Origin: Pneumocystis sp. 'macacae'
Taxonomy: Eukaryota; Ascomycota; Pneumocystomycetes; Pneumocystales; Pneumocystaceae
Direction: 5' to 3'
Length of the DNA: 64,000 nucleotides
NCBI GenBank assembly: GCA_018127085.1
Contig: CM030727.1
Location: forward strand, 186,001 to 250,000
Position 1 is the first letter of the stretch. Every line of letters starts with the position of its first letter. Shown piece by piece: positions 25,482 through 36,748 of the stretch. Both the position numbers and the translations under genes were made by a program. The notes under the pieces were generated by a model, which was not told the DNA's origin, searched no databases, and saw only the letters and a list, made by a program, of their open reading frames with translations.

Positions 25482-26890
25482 ATGAAAATAAGGAAGTATA
25501 AAATAGGGAAAGGTTATAAAGGAAAAGAAATTTTGGATGGAAAACTCTCTCAAAAAATTCTTAAAATTGCTCGAGAACAACAAGAAGAATTTCATGATAA
25601 GCATTCTGAAAATTTTCAAGATTTTCCGTCGAGAGTGACAGAAGATTTTGCCTTTTTAAGTGAATCTTCTTTTGATTCTTGTTACGATCAAGAATATTCA
25701 GATTTTGAAAATACAGATTTTGAAGAAATTGTACATTTTTTCTTCATTTTATATTTGTGTAATTTTTTAAATAGGAAATTGACAAATCTGACCGAGATTT
25801 ATTTGAAAAGTTTTTTCCTTTTGAGCCTACTTTTAAAAAAACTATAGCAAAACAAATACTTAATAAAATAGAAGGATATGAATCATTTATAGGATTAAAT
25901 AATGATAATAAAAAGAGAAATTCTATTTCTTTTTCTTTACCTCCAAAAGTTGTTGATGCTTATACTAAGTAAGTATCCATAATGTTATATTGTATTATTG
26001 ATGAATGATTTAAGAGTAGGTATATTATTGTCAAGGTATAAATCTGGGAAACTTCCAAAAGCGTTTAAAATAATTCCTTCTTTGAGGAACTGGGATGATA
26101 TTTTAGTCTTAACATGTCCTAATAAATGGTCGCCTAATGCATGTTATGAAGCAACTCGTCTTTTTGTAAGTAATTTGAAATCTCATCAATTTCAAAAGTA
26201 ATTTTCTGTAAATTAAATAAAAAATTAAATTTTCAATAGATTCCTGTCTACTATACTCTTTGATAGAGTCCGTGAAGATATTTTAGAACACAAAAAACTT
26301 AATTATCATCTTTACATGTCTTTAAAAAAAAGCATCTATAAACCTGCTGCATTTTTTAAGGGTTTTTTATTTCCTATTTGTGAAGTATTTTTTATTTACT
26401 TTTAGGATCTTTATAATCAGAAATAGAATAATTGTACGCTTAAAGAGGCAGCAATTATAGGTTCTATTTTGTCAAAAGTTTCTGTTCCTGTTTTACATTC
26501 TGCTGCTGCTCTTTTAAGATTATCAGAAATGGATTTTTCTGGTATGTTTTATACGTTTTTATAGCATTGCTGTGTTTAGTTTTTATAGGTTCAACTTCAT
26601 TATTTATTAGAATATTATTAGATAAAAAGTATGCTCTTCCTTATAAAGTAGTAGATGCATTAGTATTTCATTTTATGCGATGGAGGTCTTTACAGCGTCC
26701 TTTGACAGTTATTGAGCATCAATCTCTTTTAGTTTTTACTCAAAAGTATAAAAATGACCTCACATCTGACCAAAAAGATGCTTTATTAGATGTAATAAAG
26801 ATTAAAGGGCATGAAAAAATTGGACCCGAGGTAAGAAGGGAACTAATTAGTAGTGTTAACAGGGGCGACATATCAATAGAGTTTATGTAA
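25482..26890 (+). CDS. enp1: Bystin / Enp1, 40S ribosome assembly factor
   Basis: Nucleolar factor that stays with pre-40S particles and is needed for 18S rRNA maturation. Start ATG 25482, basic N-terminus ([16 protein letters not shown]). After an acidic linker, [14 protein letters not shown] [80 protein letters not shown] and [20 protein letters not shown], then [80 protein letters not shown] and [10 protein letters not shown]: a full bystin domain. Ends [11 protein letters not shown]. Five or so introns. Stop codon is 60 bases from the convergent slh1 stop. Confidence 0.95.
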
Positions 26891-26950
26891 ATATAAATAT
26901 TTATTGAAAATATATTTTAATATCATATTTGTATATAATATGTAATTCTT

Positions 26951-29900
26951 TTATGATAATAATGTTATGTTATGCACTTTTTTAATACAAAAAGTGTCTG
27001 ATATTATTATTATATTTATGGTACTTCCATAAATAGTTTCAGGTATTATAATATTAGTGTTTAATATACCATGTGTATATGTAGACATAGTTAATCGTTT
27101 CAATGCATGAATTTCATTAGATATATGGGACGTGCATAATACATACCAGCTTTCTTTTTGAGGTTTTGGGAACCTTGGGGTGTAAAGTATATAATCTGAA
27201 TTATAAGGTTTTGTATCTTTTATTATAGATATGTTTAATATTGATTTTTCTTTTTGGAAAATTTTTGTTGTTATTGCAGGTATGCTTTTTGAAACTTTTA
27301 TAAACTGAATTTTTTAGTATTTTCCTTTTTATTTATGTAATTACTTCCGTCATTTTTTCTTTAGGAACTTTAAGAAGTAAACCTAGTTTTTCTAGATCAT
27401 TTTTGGATTTTTTTGGAAGAAATTCTAGTTTTGTTTGCGATATTTGTTGTAAGTTTGTTGCATTTTCACAATTTACACCTGGAAGTATAGATAACTCCGG
27501 TGATTCTGGCCATCTAGCTTGTTTTATATATTGCATAAGAGATATGAATTCTAAACAGGCTTCTAAATAGCCTAGTTCGGCTGATATGTCTATATATGCC
27601 TATAAATTATTAAATGCTATATAAATAACTTTTTATGATATCTTTACCTGTAGAATTCGAATACTTTGATCTAAAACAGAAGTAGTATCTGTAATATAAT
27701 CTATAATGGGTAAATTGAAATGTTTTAGATGTGCTTGAATAAGAAGAAAGGTTTTTATATGAGGGTCCCACATAGGTAAAGATAATTCTTCTCCTTTAAA
27801 TGGTAATTTTTGGGAAATTTCCTTATTAATGATATCCTTATTCAAATTAGTTGTTATAATGTTTCAAATATGATTTACTTCATTATGACGTACTGATAAC
27901 TCATCAAATTCAGATGCTTCGGATAGAAGTTTTAAACAATTTTTAAAATTAATTTCAAGTTTTATTTTACTTAATAAATTTCTAATAGTCTTATGAGATA
28001 TGTAGTAATAGCTAGCTATAGAGCCAAAAACAGTAGCCTTAAGTGTTTCATTTTCATTCCTGTAAATACAATTAGATGTTATAAGATCATTAATTGATGT
28101 ATTAATTATTTTTGACAAATATATGTTTATATTATTTGAAGAACTATTGGATAATCCGTAATATGTAGGGTTTTTGTAAATTCTTCTAAAGAAATAAGTC
28201 CATGTTAAATATTTTATTGCATCTTGTTCCGATGAAATTATTCCATTAACGATTTCTGCGGAAATATGATCAGTTAAAACTTTATGTAAAGAAGATTCAA
28301 CAGGAAATCCTGTATGAAGAAAATGCTTATAAAAAGATTTTTTGGTGTCTTGAACAAATATTTTTGCTACACCTGCTGTATCAAATTGAGGCCTTCCTGC
28401 TCTCCCAAGCATTTGAAGCACATCGGTTAAGTCCATATCTTTATATTTTTGAGTTTTTGCATCAAAAAATTCTGTACCTTTTATAATTACTAAATGTGCT
28501 GGTGTATTTACTCCCCATGCTAATGTACTAGTTGCAATAAGAATTTGGATTTTATTATTTATAAAGAGTTCTTCTGATAGTTTACGATCATTTTCAGTTA
28601 ATCCTAATATAATATTTATATTTAAAATTGTAACTTTATTTTATATACCTGCATGATGAAGACCAATACCAAAACCTAGTGCATTTTTCAAAGATTCGTC
28701 TTTAACTTGACTTAGAATCATATTTAATTTGTGGTCTGATAAATGTAAGAATCTTTTTGGATTTTCTTCTAAACCACAATAACTTATTAAATCTTGTGAT
28801 GTTAATCTAGTTTGTCGTCTTGATGATACAAATATAAGTACTGGTTTGTTAGGAGAATGATCAAGAATAGCTGAAAATATAGGCTTATTCATTGATGCCA
28901 TTCTTTGACAACTATTATGGTTAGAAATCGAAATCTAATATGTTGTAGCCTAGCTATTTGTGACCAGGAAATCCATCAATATAAATTTTTAATGGGATTG
29001 GTCTTACTGAATGACGAAAGTTGTATAATCCACTTTCTTTTACACCTAACCAATCTGCCAAATCATATGCATTTGTTATAGCAGTTGTTAGTCCTACTAT
29101 CCGAATACGCGACTTATTTTGAGTTGCTATATAATTCATACGCGATACGATAATTTCAAGTATAGGCCCACGATCACTTCCAAGAAGATGAATTTCGTCT
29201 ATGATAATTAATGATATTTCTTGAACATACTTTCTTTTTTTCCAGCCTCTACTAATACCATCCCATTTTTCAGGTGTAGTTACAATTATATTTGCTTCAT
29301 GTATATCTTTGGATTCTGGTAAAGTATCACCTGTTAATTCTATAAGCTTTTTTTTTAATGGATTCGTTAATCTTGTAGTCCAATCTTCTACTCTTTCTCG
29401 AACCAATGCTTTCATTGGTGCAATATATACTACTTTAAAAGATGGTTTTGTTTTAAATGCCCACCTAGGATCTTTTAATATAGTGTTACTTAAATTTAAC
29501 CACCTACCATAAAGATAGTTCTGCTGCTATTGTTTTTCCTGATCCAGTAGGTGCTCCAATTAAAACATTTTCATTGGTATGGTATAAAGTGTAAAATATT
29601 TGTGTTTGTATTGCATTAAAAAAAATGAATTTTTTAGAGTATATTTCCTCTAAAACAGGATTATTTAATGCTGAAATCTAATATTTTTTAGATGTTTTCT
29701 TGAAATTTAATAATATTAATTACAGGAAGAGGTTGAAGATTTAATAATTCAGTTATTGAATTTGATTCTTCTGGAAAAATAACATTATTAAGGGATACTG
29801 GTGTCATTGTCTCTGCTTTTAGCCATCTATCTGATATTCCCCAAATAAATATTTGAGATGGAATAATATCTGGCAGAAGAACAGTAAAGTTTAAAATTGT

Positions 29901-32900
29901 TTCCTGATTTTTTTTTTTAGAAAGCAATAAACGATCAGAATGCAAAAGTTCCATAGAATCTGAGTTTTCTAGCCAAATCCAAAAAAATTCTATAGGATTG
30001 TGAAATGCCATATCCCATATAAAATCTGGTTGTATTGTTAATTGAATTTTTAAGATTCTTTTTGCAAGTGGAAAAAGATCTGCATCAATTTTTAAAAGAG
30101 GAAATTTATTAATATAATTAGATATGATTCCGCCCAAACGAACATGCTGAACAAGCATTCCAAGCTCTACTTTATTCATTGTTCTTAATTCTTCTATATT
30201 TTTAGTACTATTATGGATTTCTAGTTTTTTTATTATTTTACTAGGTAGACTAAACTGACTTAATGGATGTTCATATAACCATAATTTCCTGAAATTTAAT
30301 ATATCTGATTAAATAATACGAGGAAATATATAAACCTTTCAAGAGATTTACAGACATTTAAAATAGTTAAAGCAGATGTCCAGTTTCGAGATAATGCTAT
30401 TTCCTTAGTTTAATTAATATTTAAAATTCAAAAGTTTTGTGAATAATTTACAAATAATGCTCTACAGATTCTAATAGAGTTTGTTTCTATATAATTCGAA
30501 TCTGATATCAAAGCAGGATCTTCTATTGATGCTTTGGAAATACAACTTTGAAGTAAAACATTCACTTTTCCATATGTCGAGTTGATGTCATCCTTTAAAA
30601 AAATTAGTATAAGAAAGACATAGTATAAAATAACTTTAATTTTATAATGGCAACTTTTTTCTAAAAGTTGTTTCAATTCTTCGTTTTCGTTTTCTACATA
30701 TATTAAAATTAAATATATGTATATATATTTTTAACCTCTATATTTTATTTGTGAAAATTCGGAGCTTCTGCTTAAAGTATGAAAAACTTCTGTTTCTGTC
30801 ATTTTTGATTTAAGTAACAAATTAAAGTTTTCTATACTCTGTTGAGAAATATAATAATTAGATGCTATTCTTCCTAAATCTTTTGGACCTAGAAAACCTG
30901 TTTTTTTATTAAAGATTATCATTTGTGTTTTGTATAGTTTTTTTGCTGTTAAAATTATAAGTTCTTTTCTTCTTTCGTATATTTGTGGGTCATTATGGAT
31001 CTGTTCATGAGTTAATCCATATACAAGAGGGTTTTTCTTCATTCTTATATAAAAATATGTATAACTTAGCCATGATATTGCTTCTTCTAGATTTGTTACT
31101 GTTCCTAGTGATATTTCTGCATTAAGATTGTCTGTTATTTTTTCCATAAATCTAAAATTGTAAATTTTTTCTTGACCTAACTCTAATTTATACCTAGATT
31201 CTATAGGATGTTGCTGAGTTATACTGGATATATAATGCGCTAATTTATCATTAGATGTAATAATGTATCCAACTCCACGATTCTCGTATTGAGGTCTTCC
31301 AGCTCTTCCAAATATTTGAAGAACCTTCAATGATTAATAAAAACTAAATATATTTGGCGGAACTATTACATCTAGAATACTTAGGTCAACAAAAGTACCT
31401 TTTTGTGGATCATAAAGTTGTGTCTGTTTTTTTTTAAAAATGCAAAAGAAAATATCTTGCACTTACTCCTTTTATTATGACCGCATATGCTGGCAAATTA
31501 ACTCCCCATGCTAAAGTAGCTGTACAGCATAAAACTTTAATAATTCCATTGCTAAAGTATTTTTCTATGATATTCCTATCCGATCTTAACATTCCTGCAT
31601 TGTGAATTCCAAAACATTTTTCAAGTAAGTCTTTCATTTCTTTGTTTTTTAGTTTATAGATATCTTTTTTGAAAAAAGGATATTGTATATGATTTGAGGA
31701 ATTGAAAAGATCTTTTTATATTAGAAAAAAAAAAACATATCTATACATATTCAAAAAAACCTCCATAGCCATCATTTATTGCTGAATTAAGAAGTGTTCT
31801 TGCTGTTTTGATTGTTTCTTTACGTGCATGGACAAAGACCATAACTTGATGATTATTCTTAACAAGTTGTATAACTTTTTCATATGTTACTAAATCTATA
31901 TTCGTAGTTGAAATTTTGGATCCTGATTTTCCTTTGACACCTAGAAAATGTTGTTCTAAAGGGACTGAGCGAAATTGATTTGAAAAATAAAATAATCCAC
32001 GATAACAATTAACTCTTATATGATTAATAATAAATATTATATAATATTAACCTTGAATTTACCCTAAAAATCGTGCTACATCTACATAGTTTGGTAGTGT
32101 TGCTGAAAGTCCTATAATTCTAATCATTGTTTGACTGGATTCAACATATCTTTGTGTTCTTGCAACCAAAGTTTCTATAACTGTGCCTCTTTCGTCTTGA
32201 AGCATATGTATTTCATCAAGAATTATGAGTTTAACTTTTTGTATTAATTCTGTATCACCTGCACTCTTTCTTGTTACAACGTCCCACTTTTCTGGTGTTG
32301 TTATAAGAATTTGTGTAGAAATTATTTCTGATTTTGTTAATTGCATATCACCTAGTATTAGTCACTAATAGAAAAATAATTTATGTAATTTTTTACCTGT
32401 GAGTTCCTGAACTTGAATATTTAGCCATGATAACCGTTTTTTGATTTTCTTCACAATTTCTGATGCAAGAGCTTTCATTGGAGCAACATAAATGATTTTG
32501 AATGCACTTCTGTCTATTTTAAAGTTTTTAGATTTAGGTTTATCATATGGACATGGGTGTGAAAATTGCGATATCACTTGCATAATTGCAAGTATAGCAA
32601 TATCTGTCTTTCCCTTATAATAGAATTAGGGCTATACAATTAAGATAATAAATTATAGAACTTACTGCTCCTGTTGGTGCACATATTAGCATGTTTTCGT
32701 TTGTTCCATATGCAACAGGATATACTAATGATTGAATATAATTTAAAGTCTGGTATTCTTTAAAAGAATTTGCACAGAGATTATTCATGTCTTCGATAGA
32801 TATTAATTTCTTATCCATTTTTTGTGTTTCTTGAGTAGAAGGGTAAATAGTGATTTCTTCGTAAAGCTTTTTTAAATATCAATTATTGTAATAATTAACG

Positions 32901-33726
32901 TGTGCTTACTGGTGAAATATCTCTAGTTGAACCATATGGCAAGCAAAACTTAGTGCCAAATATATTTAAAGAGTTTCCTGAATTTAAATCTCCATAAATA
33001 TTCGGATATGTTTCTGAATTTTTATATAAAAGTTTTTCTGAAAAAAACACACTATTTTTATTATGTTTGAATGAATCTGTCTCTTTATGTTTTACTTTAA
33101 TGAAATTATTCATATTTTCGTTTTTTAAAAAAAATATGCTTTTTTTTTCTAAATTAGATTGATTATTTATACATAAAATTTCGTTTTTAAGATTTTGAGA
33201 GTTCTGAGTTATTAAGGTAATGAAATCTAGGTGATTGTAACCTAGAATGTTTATTAAATCATTTTGAATATCGAGTTCTGAATAATTAAGTAAAAAATAG
33301 TATACATATTGTCTTTTACCGTTATTTGCTGATAAAATTTGGTTTTTGATAGTAATAAATAGATTTTTTATATACGGAAATTTGCCCTTTTTTTCTATAA
33401 ATTCGCAATAACTGCATTGTTCAAATATATTCAAATTAATACTATTTTTACCTTTTGAAATTGTCTAAATTTAATTTTTCTGTATTATGAATATAATTTT
33501 GTGTTTTTGCTTGATTTTCTGGTTTTTTCCTCAATGAATTAATAATAGAATTTAGGCCTAAAAAATAGTTTCTAAAATTATTTCCATAAAAATCTCTTAC
33601 TTTGGTAAAATATATGCTTTTTTTATAATTTTCGTTAAAGTCTAATAAAATATGTAAATATTAATATATATTATTTATAAATATATATCTATTCTGACCT
33701 CCAAGTTCATTTAAGAAATTTAGCAT
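26951..33726 (-). CDS. slh1: Slh1/ASCC3-type dual-cassette Ski2-like helicase
   Basis: Large RNA helicase with two RecA-pair/Sec63 cassettes. Slh1 (ASCC3) is the motor of the RQT complex that splits collided ribosomes. Start ATG at 33726 (MLNFLNELG). The N-terminal region is diverged and Asn/Lys-rich until [11 protein letters not shown]. Cassette 1: [10 protein letters not shown] then [149 protein letters not shown]. Cassette 2: [99 protein letters not shown], then the C-terminal Sec63 part. MQLTKSEI and [14 protein letters not shown] favour Slh1 over the spliceosomal Brr2. Both Walker A and DEIH boxes are intact. More than a dozen introns. Confidence 0.9.
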
Positions 33727-34032
33727 TTTTTTGATAAATATAAATAAATATAATATATATGACGTTTTTATTTTGTTTATTTTTCAACGTTTTTTAATTT
33801 TTTGGACTTTTTATATAGTTTAGATAAAACATTTAAATAACATAAATATAAATTATATAAGTATCTTTATGTATTATGTATTTAACATTCAATTGTGTAA
33901 ATTATGTTTTATCTATCTTTTTTTAGAATTTAATTTATCTAGTGCTCGAATTAATTTTACGATTTAAGTTACGTTTTATCAATTTAAAAGGAATATAAAA
34001 ACATCTTAAGATAATCACATTTTAGTATATAA
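33727..34032. promoter_or_regulatory. divergent promoter slh1 / ykt6
   Basis: 306 bases between opposite start codons, very AT-rich. No recognisable sites; no coding sequence. Confidence 0.4.
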
Positions 34033-34806
34033 ATGTATCTTTATTATATAGCTATTTTAAAAAATGATGAAAAACCTGCTCAGGAATTTGCGAGTGCTGT
34101 AAATTTGACTCCTTTTGGTTTTTTTGTTAGATCAAGGTAATGATTTTTCTATTTTAGTTGATATTAATTTTCAAAAAATAAGTATTCAGGAATTTATGGT
34201 GTTGTTTAGTAGGTTGGTTGCTGAAGAAATACAAGTTGGACAACGTAAAAGTTTTGATCAAGATAGTTAATTTAGTCAGTATTTATGTATTAAATGTTTA
34301 CATTTTTGTTAGATTATGCTCTTCATGCTTATTCAAGATCCGAGAGTATTGTTGGTGTTGTTATTACAGATAAGGAGTATCCTGTAAGAGTGGCATATTC
34401 CCTTTTAAATAAAATTTTGGATGAATTTTTAATGAAATATCCACCTAGTTCTTGGTCTAAAAAAGATAAACGTTTGCCATTTGGTGTATTAGATGAATAC
34501 ATAATAAAATATCAGGATCCTCAGAAGGCTGATAATATTATCAAAGTTCAACAAGAACTTGATGATATAAAAAATGTTTTGGTAGGTTATTTGCTTAATT
34601 TTTATGAATGTTTTTGATGTAAATTAAGTCTCAAACTATTGATTCTGTTCTTCAACGAGGTGAAAAGTTAGATGATTTAATTCAGCGTTCGGATATATTG
34701 TCTGCTCAATCTCGATTGTTTTATAAACAGGTATATATTTATTTTTAATAATTCTTATGTAAATTAATAGGCAAAAAAAAATAATTCATGTTGCATTATT
34801 GTATGA
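34033..34806 (+). CDS. ykt6: R-SNARE Ykt6
   Basis: Prenylated SNARE acting in Golgi, endosome, vacuole and autophagosome fusion. Start ATG 34033: [20 protein letters not shown] then [12 protein letters not shown], intron, [16 protein letters not shown] with [10 protein letters not shown] (longin domain). Then [38 protein letters not shown] and [20 protein letters not shown]. The SNARE motif runs [15 protein letters not shown], then [20 protein letters not shown] and [14 protein letters not shown], with the central R of an R-SNARE. The last exon is 36 bases: [15 protein letters not shown]. The double cysteine near the end is the palmitoylation/prenylation site of Ykt6; the final residue is V where yeast and human Ykt6 have M. 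Four introns. Confidence 0.93.
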
Positions 34807-35526
34807 TATTATAAGTGGCATATTTATAATATATATATATATAAAATTTAAATTTTAGAGATTAATTTGGTGTATAAAAAGATGTTAAATCTATTGTATA
34901 TAGATAAAATGTTGACTTTTTTTCGATATCCAATTTAACATTTCAGCTTTTGGTATACTATAAATAATTACATATAATATAAAAGTTTAATTTTTAATAA
35001 TATTTTAATGTTTAATAATTTAATAATTCCAATAATTCTTTTTTATTAAGTATTTTTTTATATTGTAAAAGTATAATAATATCATAGATTAACTATTAAT
35101 TAATATTATTTAGATTATATATTAATATTAATTAGATATTAATTAAAATTGTATGTTTTGTTTTTTAAATAAATTATTTAAATGTAATTTTATTTAGAAT
35201 TAGTAAAAATGTATAAAAATAATATTATCAAATATAGTATATTAATTAGTATTACATTTTTATAGAAAAAACATATCAATATCATTAAATAAGTTATATC
35301 AGATAAGTTTAAAATTATATCTATAATTTTAATACTATTTTTTAGTTTTTTAGGATTATAAAAAAAACGTATTCAAAAATATATTATAATGATATATAAT
35401 TAATTTATATTATCTAAATTTTATCTAAATCTAAAATTATCTTAATTATTTAAAAATATTTTGGACATGCTTAAATTGTTAATTTTTGAAACTATAAAAT
35501 TGACAAATAATTATATTTATATATGT

Positions 35527-35568
35527 ATAATGGTCATAATGGTCATAATTATAAATATAATTATAAAT
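35527..35568. repeat. paired tandem repeats: 2 x 9 bp then 2 x 12 bp
   Basis: Two perfect copies of ATAATGGTC (35527-35544) are followed at once by two perfect copies of ATAATTATAAAT (35545-35568). Both units start with ATAAT. Located at the composition switch. Confidence 0.9.
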
Positions 35569-35902
35569 ATTATATTATAATTTTATCCACCTTTTTTTCA
35601 AAAAATGAATAGAATAGATATCAGTATTCAACTATATGCAAAATAATCATTATTAATAATTTACAATTACATACTATTATATATAGAAATCTTAAAATTA
35701 TGCTAATCATTACATTAATACATGTATATGATTAACTAAACTCATTATAAAAAAAATATATAATTTACATCCTAAATGATATAATTATACTATATAGAAT
35801 ATATTATGTATAAATCACATTAGCATTCTATATATAATATTTCTATTTTTATATTAAAACACAATTTACCCTTTTCTATCATAATATTACAATATTGTTA
35901 AT

Positions 35903-35934
35903 ATTTCTTTAATAAATTATTTCTTTAATAAATA
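35903..35934. repeat. tandem repeat, 2 x 16 bp
   Basis: ATTTCTTTAATAAATT at 35903-35918 is followed by ATTTCTTTAATAAATA at 35919-35934, one mismatch. Non-coding surroundings. Confidence 0.9.
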
Positions 35935-36748
35935 TCTTAAGTTTATAATTTTTATGTCTTAATATTATAATCATAATCCAATTAAGTATAATTTTTTTCT
36001 AAAATCTTTAAATCTAAAATCAAAAGGTTGGTTTTATTAATTAAATATTAAATTTCCACAATTCACTTAAATCTTAGCATTTCAAAACCATCAAAAAAAA
36101 TAATTTTTTTTTTTAGAAATAAAAATATATTTTTAATATATATGGGTATTCTAATCACAAAAATTAGACGCGTTATCAAAAAATAGAGGAAAACATTACA
36201 TTTTTTTATTTTATATTATTACCTCGAAAATCGAATCCCATTTGTAAAGAATTGGTAATTATACATTTAAAAGAAAAAAAATATTTCATTCTCTGAAAAT
36301 ATTTTAAATATAAAAAAGCAATCGAATAATTTATTAAACAAAAGAATTTAGTGCATTGATAAATATCAAATATATTCAATAAACATAAAAATTAGCTTCA
36401 AATTCAATATTTTATCAAATATTAAATATACTTTAGCTCATAATTTTAAAAATTAAAATTGTAAAGATTCTGAAAGTAATGACTTAATATGAAACTGATT
36501 GTAATTTTACGTTAATAGTTTTTCTTAAAGGACATAACAATATTACTAATTCTAAGTCTATAGAAAATATATATTCTACAATAATCAAATATACTGTCTC
36601 TACTCAAAAAAAGTAAAATAAAATCATATGGAAATTAATTCACCTAAATATTAACATAAAAATATGTATACATTGTAAAAGAGTATCATATGAATTTAAA
36701 AAAATGGCAAGATCGTATACAAAATTACAATATCATATTTAAAAAATA

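Larger units (their letters stand above)
34807..36748. other. 1.9-kb extremely AT-rich non-coding region with strand-composition switch
   Basis: No coding-like segment on either strand. G+C is about 10% in 35041-35400 (24 G, 12 C counted). G exceeds C on the + strand up to about 35.4 kb, but C exceeds G from about 35.76 kb on (14 G, 39 C in 35761-36120). Two sets of short perfect or near-perfect tandem repeats lie around the switch. Candidate replication origin or termination zone, or centromere-type region; this is inference from composition only. Confidence 0.5.

Noticed and set aside
29309..29512. 67-codon open frame on the plus strand
   Set aside because: Antisense to the second helicase cassette of Slh1.
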